This document shows, in pieces, positions 8,600 to 17,178 of a stretch of 64,000 nucleotides of DNA (its first letter is position 1; the number at the start of each line of letters is the position of its first letter). The notes beneath the pieces were generated by a model. That model made no database searches and was not told where the DNA came from. It saw only the letters and a list, made by a program, of their open reading frames with translations. The stretch spans positions 1-64,000 of the forward strand of contig NZ_LFBV01000005.1 of NCBI RefSeq assembly GCF_001905345.1. Reading direction: 5' to 3'. The stretch comes from Streptomyces uncialis (lineage in GTDB: Bacteria; Actinomycetota; Actinomycetes; Streptomycetales; Streptomycetaceae). A program made the position numbers and the translations under genes.

Positions 8600-9737
8600 C
8601 GGGAACCTCCATCGTGATCGTGGTGCCCTCGCCGGGCGCCGATTCCACGGTCAGCCTGCCACCGACGCCCGCGGTGCGGTCACGCATGGACACCAGACCG
8701 AGATGGCGTCCCGCGCGGCGTACGGTCCGGGGTTCGAAGCCGCCGCCGTCGTCGCGGATACGCAGGAGGGCGCCCTTGCCCCGGGGGTCGAGGCTGACGT
8801 CCACCTGCCCGGCGCCGGAGTGGCGCAGGGCGTTGTGCAGGGCTTCCTGCGAGACGCGCAGCACGGCTTCCTCCTGGGCGGCGGGAAGGGCGCGCGGCAG
8901 ATAGCCGCTGTAGGTGACGCGCGCGGAGTGGGCGCGGTCGAGGACCTGGACATGGGTGCGGAGCGTGGCCACGAGGCCGTCCTCGTCGAGGGCGGCGGGG
9001 CGCAGCTCCACGACGGCGGCGCGCAGTTCCTCGACGGCCTCGGCGGCCAGGGCGGCGACCTGGGTCAGCTCGCCCTTGGCGCGGACGGGGTCACGGTCGA
9101 CGAGGGCGGCGGCGGCCTGGGCGGTGAGACGCAGGGAGAAGAGCTTCTGGCTGACGGCGTCGTGCAGTTCGTGGGCGAGGCGGGAGCGTTCCTCGGCGAT
9201 GGTGAGCTCGCGGCTGCGTTCGTAGAGGCGGGCGTTGGTGAGGGCGATGGCGGCGTGCTGCGCGAGGATCGTGAGGAGGTCCTCGTCCTCCTGGGTGAAG
9301 CCGCAGGTGTTGTGCGGCTTGGGGCAGTTCTTGTTGGCGAGGAAGAGGGCGCCCATGATCTCGTCGCCGTCCCTGATCGGCATGCCGAGGAAGTCGGACA
9401 TGTCGGGGTGGGAGGCGGGCCAGCCCTCGAAGCGGGGGTCGCGGCGGACATCGGCGAGACGCTCGGTCCGCGCGTCCCTGAGCATCGCGGCGAGGATGCC
9501 GTGCTGTCTGGGGAGGGGGCCGATGGCGCGCCACTGCTCGTCGCTCACGCCGTCGACGACGAACTGGGCGAAGCCCCCGTGGTCGTCGGGGACGCCGAGC
9601 GCGGCGTACTGCGCGTCGAGCAGGTCGCGGGCGGAGGCCACGATCGTCTTGAGGACGTCGCGTACCTCCAGGTGCCTGCTCATCGCCAGCAGCGCGGTGC
9701 TGACCGCGGCGAGGCCGGATCGTGGGCCGTGACTCAT
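8592..9737 (-). CDS. GAF-domain sensor histidine kinase (NarL-type, HisKA_3)
   Basis: The 381-residue cytoplasmic kinase has an N-terminal GAF sensor (about residues 23-172), the HisKA_3 phosphorylation motif EERSRLAHELHDAVSQKL (His192), and an HATPase_c domain (HNALRHSGAG N-box, IRDDGGGF, HLGLVSMRDR). No membrane helix is present. The GAF domain holds two cysteines in NCPKPHNTCGF, which could bind a ligand or cofactor, but that is speculation. The ATG at 9737 is preferred over the 9818 reading because the domain begins there; the binding site is weak. It overlaps its response regulator by 8 nt. Confidence 0.93.
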   Translation of the reverse strand: MSHGPRSGLAAVSTALLAMSRHLEVRDVLKTIVASARDLLDAQYAALGVPDDHGGFAQFVVDGVSDEQWRAIGPLPRQHGILAAMLRDARTERLADVRRDPRFEGWPASHPDMSDFLGMPIRDGDEIMGALFLANKNCPKPHNTCGFTQEDEDLLTILAQHAAIALTNARLYERSRELTIAEERSRLAHELHDAVSQKLFSLRLTAQAAAALVDRDPVRAKGELTQVAALAAEAVEELRAAVVELRPAALDEDGLVATLRTHVQVLDRAHSARVTYSGYLPRALPAAQEEAVLRVSQEALHNALRHSGAGQVDVSLDPRGKGALLRIRDDGGGFEPRTVRRAGRHLGLVSMRDRTAGVGGRLTVESAPGEGTTITMEVPGG

Positions 9738-9992
9738 GCTTTCACCGTACCGGCGGGGGGTGACACTGCGTATCGGTCCGCTGGTCGGGGCGGGGTAGGC
9801 CGAGCGGACTAGGGCCAAGGGACCCGGGGTCTGCGCCCGGCGTCCGAGGCGGGCGGGGCGGGCGGGTTCCTACGTTTGGGGGTGCCGCGCCCTATGTGCG
9901 GCGGACCGTCCCGCCGTAGGGCAGGAGCCGGCTGTACGGCGGGGCGGTCGGGCTTCGGACGGGGACCAGAACAGGGAAGGGGACCGACTGCC

Positions 9993-10691
9993 ATGCCGGT
10001 GGCGATCATCACGGGGGCGTCCAAGGGACTGGGGCGGGCGCTGGCGCTGGCGCTGGCCCGGCGGGGCTGGGACCTGGTGCTGGACGCGCGGACCGCCGGG
10101 GTGCTGGAGCGGACGGCGGACGATGTGCGCACGCACGGTACGCGGGTGACGGCGCTGCCGGGGAGTGTGACGGACGGGGCGCACCGGGCGGAGCTGGTGG
10201 CCGCCGCGCGGGCGCTGGGCGGGCTCGATCTGCTGGTGAACAACGCGAGTGTGCTGGGCGCCGAGCCGCTGGTGCGGCTGGAGGCGCAGCCGCTGGACGG
10301 GCTGCGGCACGCCCTGGAGGTGAATGTGGTGGCCGCGCTGGGGCTGGTCCAGGAGGCGCTTCCGCTGCTGCGGCGGGCGCCGCGGGGGACGGTGCTGGCG
10401 CTGAGCTCGGAGGCGGCGGCGGAGCCGTTCGAGACGTGGGGCGGTTACGGGGCGTCGAAGGCCGCGCTGGACCATCTGGCGGCGGTGCTGGCGGTGGAGG
10501 AGCCGGGGCTGCGGGTGTGGGCGGTCGATCCGGGGGACATGCGGACGGATCTGTACCGGGCGGCGGAGCCGGCGGAGGACGAGTCGGGGCGTCCGCTGCC
10601 GGAGCAGGTGGTGCCCGCGTTCCTGCGGTTGCTGGACGAGCGTCCGGCCAGTGGGCGGTACGCGGCACCCGGGCTGCTGGAACCGAGGTGA
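9993..10691 (+). CDS. Short-chain dehydrogenase/reductase (SDR)
   Basis: This 232-residue Rossmann enzyme has the NAD(P) motif TGASKGLGRALA, the NNAS motif (LLVNNASVLGAE), catalytic Ser in LALSSEAA, and YGASKAALDHL with the Tyr-x3-Lys pair. The active site is therefore complete. Substrate unknown. The ATG at 9993 follows GGGAAGGGGA. Its stop codon overlaps the start of the QueA-like gene by four bases (GTGA), so the two are translated together. Confidence 0.93.
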   Translation: MPVAIITGASKGLGRALALALARRGWDLVLDARTAGVLERTADDVRTHGTRVTALPGSVTDGAHRAELVAAARALGGLDLLVNNASVLGAEPLVRLEAQPLDGLRHALEVNVVAALGLVQEALPLLRRAPRGTVLALSSEAAAEPFETWGGYGASKAALDHLAAVLAVEEPGLRVWAVDPGDMRTDLYRAAEPAEDESGRPLPEQVVPAFLRLLDERPASGRYAAPGLLEPR

Positions 10692-11935
10692 CCGTCGGCA
10701 GGGGCGCGGCGCCGGTGTTCCGGGTGCCGGACGGGCTGCCCGCGCGGCTGCCGGTGGAACGGCGGGGCGGGGGCGCGGGCCGGGACGCGGTGCGGTTGCT
10801 GGTGTCGCGGGGCCCGGAGGTGTCGGGTCATATGTTCCGGGAGCTGCCCGCGCTGCTGCGGGCGGGTGACGTGCTGGTGGTGAACACCTCGCCGACGCTG
10901 GCCGCCGCGGTGGACGGCGAGGTGGGCCGCGCGCGCGTGGTGGTGCATTTCTCGGTGTGCGGGGACGACGGCCGGTGGGCCGTCGAGTTGCGGGAACCGG
11001 ACGGGACGGGCACCACGCGCGCGCGTGCGGGCTCGCGTGTGGATACAGCGGTACGGCTGCCGGGCGGCGCGCGGCTGGTACTGGAGGAGTCCGCGGGCGG
11101 CGGGGACCGGCTGTGGTGGGCGCGGCTGGTGGCCGGTGCGGCGGGGCGGGCGGCGGGTACGGGGGTGCCTGAGCTGTTGCGGCGGTACGGGCGGCCGGTC
11201 CGGTACGCGTACACGGAGCGGGATCAGCCGCTGTCGGCGTACCGGACGGTGTTCGCGTTGCGGTCGGACGACGGTTCGGGCAGTGCGGAGATGCCGGCCG
11301 CGGGGCGGCCCTTCACGGCGCGGGTGGTCACGGACCTGGTGCGGCGGGGGGTGCAGTTCGCGCCGGTCCGGCTGGACCGGGGGGTGGCGCCGCCGGAGGC
11401 GGTCGGTCCTCCCCCGGCGGAGCGTTTCGGCGTGCCGGAGGCGTCGGCGCGGCTCATCAATGCCGCGCGGGCGGGCGGCGGCCGGGTCATCGCGGTGGGG
11501 GCGACGGCGGTGCGGGCCGTGGAGTCGGCGGTGGAGCCCCTGGGGGCGTCCACCGGGGCGGGGGCCCCGGAGGGGGTGTCCGGGGGCGTGAGGCTCGGCC
11601 AGGGGGCCGGGGCGCGGGGTGCGGCGGACCCCACTCCCCGGGACGGCGGGGCGGCGGGGGCGCCCGCGGTGGTCCGGGCGGCGCGGGGATGGACGGATCT
11701 GGTGGTGGCCCCCGGGCGCGGGGCGCGGGTGGTGGACGGGCTGCTGACCGGGCTGCACGGGCCGCGGGCGCCGCAGCGGGCGCTGCTGCGGGCACTGGCC
11801 GGTGAGCGGGCCGTGGCCCGCGCGTACGAGGAGGCGCTGCACGGCCTCTACCTGTGGCACGAGTTCGGGGACGTGCATCTCGTCCTGCCGACGGAGAACC
11901 CTCACGGTGAGCGTTGCTCCAGCAACTCAAGGTGA
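10688..11935 (+). CDS. queA: QueA-like S-adenosylmethionine:tRNA ribosyltransferase-isomerase
   Basis: The 415-residue protein aligns by eye with QueA: RDAVRLLVSRG, an early GDVLVVNTSPTLAAAV block, RYAYTERDQPLSAYRTVFAL, a degenerate version of the GS-APTAGLHFT block (GSAEMPAAGRPFTARVV), and C-terminal YEEALHGLYLWHEFGDVHLVLP. QueA makes epoxyqueuosine from preQ1-tRNA. An Ala/Gly-rich insertion of about 45 residues (roughly 285-325) before GWTDLVVAPGRG is unusual. No tgt or queG is nearby, so the reaction in this host is uncertain. The GTG start at 10688 overlaps the SDR stop. Confidence 0.85.
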   Translation: MTVGRGAAPVFRVPDGLPARLPVERRGGGAGRDAVRLLVSRGPEVSGHMFRELPALLRAGDVLVVNTSPTLAAAVDGEVGRARVVVHFSVCGDDGRWAVELREPDGTGTTRARAGSRVDTAVRLPGGARLVLEESAGGGDRLWWARLVAGAAGRAAGTGVPELLRRYGRPVRYAYTERDQPLSAYRTVFALRSDDGSGSAEMPAAGRPFTARVVTDLVRRGVQFAPVRLDRGVAPPEAVGPPPAERFGVPEASARLINAARAGGGRVIAVGATAVRAVESAVEPLGASTGAGAPEGVSGGVRLGQGAGARGAADPTPRDGGAAGAPAVVRAARGWTDLVVAPGRGARVVDGLLTGLHGPRAPQRALLRALAGERAVARAYEEALHGLYLWHEFGDVHLVLPTENPHGERCSSNSR

Positions 11936-11979
11936 GATCGGGGTAAGGGCGATGTGAGCCCCGGCATAGGACGCACGTC

Positions 11980-12084
11980 ACGTACGAAGGTCCCTAGTGG
12001 TCGGATAAAGGCCATGTGAACGGGACGGGTGCCCGATTCGGGGCCTTCACCGGCCCCCCTGATCCACTATCCGGCTTCGTACGT
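11980..12084 (+). promoter_or_regulatory. Leader with long-range inverted repeats upstream of the transglycosylase gene
   Basis: ACGTACGAAG (11980-11989) is exactly complementary to CTTCGTACGT (12075-12084), 85 nt apart. Between them GTGGTCGGATA and CCACTATCCGG form a second partial pair, so the region could fold into a large stem. It ends about 145 bp before the transglycosylase start. Cell-wall hydrolase genes in Streptomyces often sit behind c-di-AMP riboswitches, but I do not see the conserved ydaO core here. Confidence 0.5.
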
Positions 12085-12230
12085 CACATGATTGCCACGC
12101 GATTTTGCGGCCGCTAACAATGGCTGCCGTCGCTCGACGCCGCGGGAGTCTGCCCGCGGCGTTTGTGTCGGAAACACCTGTCCCCTGCCGGGCCCGAGCG
12201 ACCTCCGCTACTCGAAGAGGTCCCACTGCC

Positions 12231-12965
12231 ATGCCGAAGAACAGCAACTCCTCCGGTGACAGTCGCCTGAAGCTGACCCGGACGCACAAGTACTCGATCG
12301 CCGGTGTCGCCACCCTCAGTGCCGCGGCCCTCGCGTTCACCCTGATCCCGTCCGGCGGCTCCGAGGCCCCGGTGACCGAGGCCGCCGCCCCCGCGGCCTT
12401 CCAGAAGCAGCAGAAGCTCCAGGACGTCAGCACGGACGTCACCGGGCAGCGTGCCGTGGCCGACCAGAAGGCCAAGGCCGCCGCCGACCGTCTGAAGGCG
12501 CAGAAGGACCAGCGCGCCGCCGAGGCGAAGCAGGCCGTCGACAAGACGAAGACCGAGCGTGCCGCCGAGGCGAAGGCCGACGCCGAGCAGTCCCGTCAGC
12601 AGCCGACCTCCGCGAGCCGCGCCGCCGCCCGCACCGTGTCGTACGCGAACAACCTGGACGGCTGGATCCGCGAGTCCCTCGACGTCATGAAGAAGAACGA
12701 CATCCCGGGTTCGTACAACGGGCTGTACCGCAACATCATCCGTGAGTCGAGCGGCAACCCGCGCGCGATCAACCTGTGGGACATCAACGCCCGCAACGGC
12801 ATCCCCTCGAAGGGGCTGCTCCAGGTGATCCCGCCGACGTTCAGCTCGTACCACGTGTCCGGTACGCCGTTCGACATCTACCACCCGGTCTCCAACATCA
12901 CCGCCGCCGCCAACTACGCGGCCGACCGGTACGGCTCGATCGACAACGTCTTCGGCGCCTACTGA
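12231..12965 (+). CDS. Secreted lytic-transglycosylase-like protein (SLT fold) with coiled coil
   Basis: The 244-residue protein has a long N-terminal signal/anchor region (HKYSIAGVATLSAAALAFTL). Residues about 60-125 form a highly charged Ala/Lys/Gln-rich coiled coil. The C-terminal domain has IIRESSGNPRAINLWD (catalytic Glu), GIPSKGLLQVIPPTF and the AAANYAADRYGSIDNVFGAY ending of the actinobacterial SLT family. It is expected to act on peptidoglycan outside the cell. The ATG at 12231 follows GAAGAGG. Transcription probably starts far upstream, giving a structured leader. Confidence 0.9.
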   Translation: MPKNSNSSGDSRLKLTRTHKYSIAGVATLSAAALAFTLIPSGGSEAPVTEAAAPAAFQKQQKLQDVSTDVTGQRAVADQKAKAAADRLKAQKDQRAAEAKQAVDKTKTERAAEAKADAEQSRQQPTSASRAAARTVSYANNLDGWIRESLDVMKKNDIPGSYNGLYRNIIRESSGNPRAINLWDINARNGIPSKGLLQVIPPTFSSYHVSGTPFDIYHPVSNITAAANYAADRYGSIDNVFGAY

Positions 12966-13005
12966 GCCCGGCCGGGACCTCCGGAGCTCCACGCCGGCAC
13001 GACGA

Positions 13006-13033
13006 AGGGCGGCACCCGCGCGGGTGCCGCCCT
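13006..13033. terminator. Bidirectional terminator palindrome
   Basis: A 28-nt perfect palindrome (13-bp arms around CG) lies between the convergent transglycosylase and FHA-ABC transporter genes. Confidence 0.8.
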
Positions 13034-13101
13034 CGGCGTCTCTCGTGGGGCCGGCCGTCCGGTGGGTCGCCCTCCGCGGCCGTCCCGGGTCGGTCGGTGA
13101 C

Positions 13102-15633
13102 CTACTTGCGCATGACCTCCGGCTCGTGGCGCCGCAGGAAGTGGGCCACCAGAAGGCCGCACAGCGCCCCGAGGAGCAGCAGGACCCCCATGTCCAGCAG
13201 CCAGGTCCCGGCGGTGTGGTCCCACAGCGGGTCGGTGTTGCCGGGGTCGTCGGTGTTCGGGGTGACGACATTGAGGTTCAGCGTGGCGCCCGCCGCCGCG
13301 ACGGCCCAGCGGGACGGCATCAAATAGGACAGCTCGTTGACACCGACAGCGCCGTTCAGGGTGAACAGGCAGCCCGTGAAGACGATCTGGACGATCGCGA
13401 ACATCACGAGCAGCGGCATGGTCTTCTCGGCCGTCTTGACCAGCGCGGAGATGATCAGACCGAACATCATCGAGGTGAAGCCGAGCGCCATGACCGGCAG
13501 ACACAGCTCCAGCAGGGTGAACCCGCCGAGGACGACCCCCTCCTCCGGGATGTCACGCATCGTGAAGCCGATACCGCCCACGATCGCGCCCTGGAGCACG
13601 GTGATCATCCCGAGCACGACGACCTTGGACATCAGATACGCCGACCGGGACAGACCGGTGGCCCGCTCCCGTTCGTAGATGACCCGTTCCTTGATCAGCT
13701 CACGGACGGAGTTCGCGGCGCCCGCGAAGCAGGCGCCGACGGCGAGGATCAGCAGGACCGTGGTGGCGGTGCCGTTCGGGGTGATGGTGCCGTCCGCGTC
13801 CGGCAGATTGGGCAGCATGGCCTGGTCGGGCTTGATCAGCAGACTGACCGCGCCCAGGACCGCCGGCAGGATCAGCATCAGGGCGATGAAGCCCTTGTCC
13901 GAGGCGATCACCGTGACATAGCGGCGGATCAGGGTGAGCAGCTGTGAGCCCCAGCTCTGCGGCTTCGGCGGGCGCACCGTCTGCGGGGACGGCGGCTGCA
14001 CCGACTGCGGGGCCACGGCGTCGATGTCCGCGGCGTACATCTGGTAGTGCTGCGAGCCCTTCCAGCGGCCCGCCCAGTCGTAGTCGCGGTAGTTCTCGAA
14101 GGCGGAGAACACATCGGCCCAGCTGCTGTAGCCGAAGAAGTTCAGGGCCTCCTCGGGCGGGCCGAAGTAGGCGACGGACCCGCCGGGCGCCATCACCAGC
14201 AGCTTGTCGCAGAGCGCCAGCTCGGCCACCGAGTGGGTGACCACCAGGACCGTGCGCCCGTCGTCCGCGAGCCCGCGCAGCAGCTGCATCACATCGCGGT
14301 CCATGCCCGGGTCGAGACCCGAGGTCGGCTCGTCCAGGAAGATCAGCGACGGCTTGGTCAGCAGCTCCAGCGCCACCGACACCCGCTTGCGCTGGCCGCC
14401 GGACAGGGAGCTGACCCGCTTCTCCTTGTGGATGTCCAGCTTCAGCTCGCGCAGCACCTCACCGATGCGCTGCTCGCGCTCCTGCTCGCTGGTGTCCGCG
14501 GGGAAGCGCAGCTTCGCCGCGTACTTCAGCGCCTTCCGGACGGTCAGCTCCTTGTGCAGGATGTCGTCCTGCGGGACCAGTCCGATGCGCTGACGCAGCT
14601 CGGCGAACTGCTTGTACAGGTTCCGGTTGTCGTACAGGACATCGCCCCGGTCGGCGGGGCGGTAGCCGGTGAGCGCCTTGAGCAGCGTCGACTTGCCGGA
14701 GCCGGACGGGCCGATGACGGCGATCAGGGACTTCTCCGGGACGCCGAAGGACACGTCCTTGAGGATCTGCTTGCCGCCGTCGACGGTGACCGTCAGATGG
14801 CGGGCCGAGAAGGAGATCTCGCCGGTGTCGACGAACTCCTCCAGCCGGCCGTCGACCAGGCGGAACGTCGAGTGGCCGACACCGACGATGTCGGTCGGGC
14901 CGAGCAGGACGGTGCCGCCCTTGGCGATCGGCATACCGTTGAGGTAGGTGCCGTTGTGGGACCCGAGGTCCCGCATCTGGAACCGGCCGTCGGGGGTGGC
15001 GTGGAACTCGGCGTGGTGGCGGGAGACCTGGAGGTCGGAGACGACCAGCTCGTTCTCCAGCGCACGGCCGATCCGCATGACCCGGCCGAGGGCGAGCTGG
15101 TGGAAGGTGGTGGGGCTGCGGTCGCCGTACACCGGCGGCGCGCCCGCCGCACCGGCCCCGCCGGGCCCCTGCTGCCGCGGTACCTGCTGGGCGGGCGGCT
15201 GCTGGGCGGGCTGCTGCTGCCAGTCCTGGGCGCCCGGGGCCTGCTGCGGCTGCTGTCCCGGCCACGCCTGCTGCTGCGCGGACGCGCCCTGCTGAGGGGC
15301 GGCCTGCTGGTGCGCGGCGGCCGGGGCGCCGGCGGTCCGCAGATCGATCCGCGGGCCGTCGTTGCCGTTGCCGAGGTGGACGGCCGCTCCGGGGCCGATG
15401 TCCGCCTGATGGATCCGATGGCCCTGCACAAAGGTGCCGTTGGTGCTGCCGTGGTCCTCGACGACCCACGTCCGGCCGTTCCAGCTGATCGTGGCGTGCC
15501 GCCAGGAGACCCTGGCGTCGTCGAGCACGATGTCCCCCTGCGGATCACGTCCGAGGGTCAACGGCCTGGACGGGTCGAGCGTCCAGGTCCGTCCGTTCAC
15601 TTCCACTACGAGTTCCGGCACTCCATGCCCCAC
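13102..15633 (-). CDS. ABC transporter with two FHA domains, ATPase and membrane domain fused
   Basis: The 843-residue protein has, in order: FHA domain 1 (residues ~20-90: LTLGRDPQGDIVLDDARVS, DHGSTNGTFVQG); a Gln/Ala/Pro-rich linker (~105-180); FHA domain 2 (RIGRALENELVVSDLQVSRH, LGSHNGTYLNG); an ABCG-type ATPase (Walker A GPSGSGKSTLLKAL, signature SGGQRKRVSVALELL, Walker B LIFLDEPTSGLDPG); then an ABC2 membrane domain with about six helices. FHA domains bind phosphothreonine, so activity is probably tuned by Ser/Thr kinases. The GTG at 15633 follows GGGGGAC; a second GTG 12 bases on is possible. The transported substrate is unknown. Confidence 0.95.
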   Translation of the reverse strand: MGHGVPELVVEVNGRTWTLDPSRPLTLGRDPQGDIVLDDARVSWRHATISWNGRTWVVEDHGSTNGTFVQGHRIHQADIGPGAAVHLGNGNDGPRIDLRTAGAPAAAHQQAAPQQGASAQQQAWPGQQPQQAPGAQDWQQQPAQQPPAQQVPRQQGPGGAGAAGAPPVYGDRSPTTFHQLALGRVMRIGRALENELVVSDLQVSRHHAEFHATPDGRFQMRDLGSHNGTYLNGMPIAKGGTVLLGPTDIVGVGHSTFRLVDGRLEEFVDTGEISFSARHLTVTVDGGKQILKDVSFGVPEKSLIAVIGPSGSGKSTLLKALTGYRPADRGDVLYDNRNLYKQFAELRQRIGLVPQDDILHKELTVRKALKYAAKLRFPADTSEQEREQRIGEVLRELKLDIHKEKRVSSLSGGQRKRVSVALELLTKPSLIFLDEPTSGLDPGMDRDVMQLLRGLADDGRTVLVVTHSVAELALCDKLLVMAPGGSVAYFGPPEEALNFFGYSSWADVFSAFENYRDYDWAGRWKGSQHYQMYAADIDAVAPQSVQPPSPQTVRPPKPQSWGSQLLTLIRRYVTVIASDKGFIALMLILPAVLGAVSLLIKPDQAMLPNLPDADGTITPNGTATTVLLILAVGACFAGAANSVRELIKERVIYERERATGLSRSAYLMSKVVVLGMITVLQGAIVGGIGFTMRDIPEEGVVLGGFTLLELCLPVMALGFTSMMFGLIISALVKTAEKTMPLLVMFAIVQIVFTGCLFTLNGAVGVNELSYLMPSRWAVAAAGATLNLNVVTPNTDDPGNTDPLWDHTAGTWLLDMGVLLLLGALCGLLVAHFLRRHEPEVMRK

Positions 15634-15942
15634 TGCTGTGTCCCCCGATTAGTCCCCCGTCATGGGGAGTTTAGGGATGGCGAACAATGTGGGGAACTAT
15701 TTCAGGCTCAGCCCTCTATTCGAAAGTCGGGCCATCGGACCGGGGCCCGGCGGACGGTCCGACCGGGGCCGGGCGGGCGGTCGGACGGGTGCCGGGGGAC
15801 GGTCGGGCGGGGCCTCGGGTGCGGGCACCGATACGGGACGCGGGGTGCGGGCGGGGCACGCGGTGCGCGGCGGGAGGTGCGGCTGTCCGGCAACCGGACC
15901 GCTCGCGCGTCCGGCGGGGGCGCCGGATACCGTGGAAGCACC
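15634..15942. other. Divergent intergenic region between the FHA-ABC transporter and serB
   Basis: The 309 bp contain an AT-richer patch (about 15660-15725) that probably holds the transporter promoter on the minus strand. A long G-rich stretch follows with repeated GGGCCGGGCGGGCGG-like text. A possible -10 TACCGT (15932-15937 region) lies very close to the serB ATG, which would give a very short leader. No ORF here has convincing signals. Confidence 0.4.
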
Positions 15943-17163
15943 ATGAGCGCTTCGCAGACCTCAGACGTTCCCACTCTCCTGGTCAAGATCTTCGGCAGGG
16001 ACCGCCCCGGTCTCACAGCGGGGCTCTTCGACACCCTCGCCGCCTACTCCGTCGACGTGGTCGACATCGAGCAGGTCGTCACCCGGGGCCGCATCACCCT
16101 GTGCGCCCTCGTCACCGAGCCGCCCCACGGGCTCGCGGGCGATCTGCGGGTGACCGTCCACGGCTGGGCCCAGTCCATGAAGATGCAGGCCGAGATCATC
16201 TCCGGCCACGGTGACAACCGCCCGCGCGGTGTCGGCCGCTCCCTCGTGACCGTCCTCGGCCACCCGCTCACCGCGGAGTCGACGGCGGGCATAGCGTCCA
16301 GGATCACCGCGGTCGGCGGCAACATCGACCGGATCTTCCGCCTCGCCAAGTATCCGGTGACGGCCGTCGAATTCGCGGTGTCCGGTGCGAGTACCGAGGC
16401 CCTGCGCACGGAGCTGGCGACCGCGTCCGCCGCGCTCGGCGTGGACATCGCGGTGGTGTCGGCGGGGCTGCACCGCCGGGCGCAGCGGCTGGTGGTGATG
16501 GACGTCGACTCGACCCTGATCCAGGACGAGGTCATCGAGCTGTTCGCGGCGCACGCCGGCTGCGAGGAGCAGGTCGCGGAGGTCACGGCCGCGGCGATGG
16601 GCGGGGAGCTGGACTTCGAGCAGTCGCTGCACGCGCGGGTGGCGCTGCTGGCGGGGCTCGACGCGTCGGTGGTGGAGAAGGTCCGCAGCGAGGTGCGGCT
16701 GACGCCGGGTGCCCGGACCCTGATCCGTACGCTCAAGCGGCTCGGCTACCAGGTGGGGGTCGTGTCGGGCGGGTTCACCCAGGTCACGGACGACCTCAAG
16801 GAGCGCCTCGGACTCGACTTCGCGCAGGCCAACACGCTGGAGATAGTGGACGGCAAGCTGACCGGGCGGGTCACCGGCGAGATCGTCGACCGGGCGGGCA
16901 AGGCGCGGCTGCTGCGGAGGTTCGCGGCGGAGGCCGGGGTGCCGTTGTCCCAGACGGTGGCGATCGGGGACGGGGCGAACGACCTCGACATGCTGAACGC
17001 GGCCGGGCTCGGGGTGGCGTTCAACGCGAAGCCCGTGGTACGGGAGGCGGCGCATACGGCGGTGAACGTGCCGTTCCTCGACACGGTGCTGTATCTGCTC
17101 GGGGTGACGCGGGACGAGGTCGAGGCGGCGGACATCCACGACGAGGACTCCGTCCAGGTTTGA
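15943..17163 (+). CDS. serB: Phosphoserine phosphatase SerB with N-terminal ACT domains
   Basis: The 406-residue enzyme performs the last step of serine synthesis. Residues 1-185 hold two ACT-type regulatory domains (LVKIFGRDRPGLTAGLFDTL; RSLVTVLGHPLTAE). The HAD phosphatase core follows: VVMDVDSTLIQDEVIELF (nucleophile Asp), VGVVSGGFTQV, KARLLRRF and AIGDGANDLDMLNAAGLGVAF. The long ACT-containing form is usual for mycobacteria and Streptomyces. The ATG at 15943 follows GTGGAAG. A continuous frame extends far upstream to 14047 but is the antisense of the transporter gene and is not coding. Confidence 0.95.
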   Translation: MSASQTSDVPTLLVKIFGRDRPGLTAGLFDTLAAYSVDVVDIEQVVTRGRITLCALVTEPPHGLAGDLRVTVHGWAQSMKMQAEIISGHGDNRPRGVGRSLVTVLGHPLTAESTAGIASRITAVGGNIDRIFRLAKYPVTAVEFAVSGASTEALRTELATASAALGVDIAVVSAGLHRRAQRLVVMDVDSTLIQDEVIELFAAHAGCEEQVAEVTAAAMGGELDFEQSLHARVALLAGLDASVVEKVRSEVRLTPGARTLIRTLKRLGYQVGVVSGGFTQVTDDLKERLGLDFAQANTLEIVDGKLTGRVTGEIVDRAGKARLLRRFAAEAGVPLSQTVAIGDGANDLDMLNAAGLGVAFNAKPVVREAAHTAVNVPFLDTVLYLLGVTRDEVEAADIHDEDSVQV

Positions 17164-17178
17164 GGTGTCTTCCCCCGG

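Noticed and set aside
9876..9992. Longer start for the SDR at 9876
   Set aside because: Added residues (Gly/Arg-rich) precede the Rossmann motif without conservation; the ATG at 9993 has a purine-rich site.
12105..12230. N-terminal extension of the transglycosylase from 12105
   Set aside because: The extension has no conserved residues, and the ATG at 12231 follows a binding site and begins the exported protein.
11936..12230. c-di-AMP (ydaO-type) riboswitch upstream of the transglycosylase
   Set aside because: The conserved core elements I remember for this class are not visible; only generic inverted repeats are.
14047..17163. 1038-codon ORF ending in serB
   Set aside because: The first 630 codons are antisense to the FHA-ABC transporter; the SerB domain and a start codon begin at 15943.
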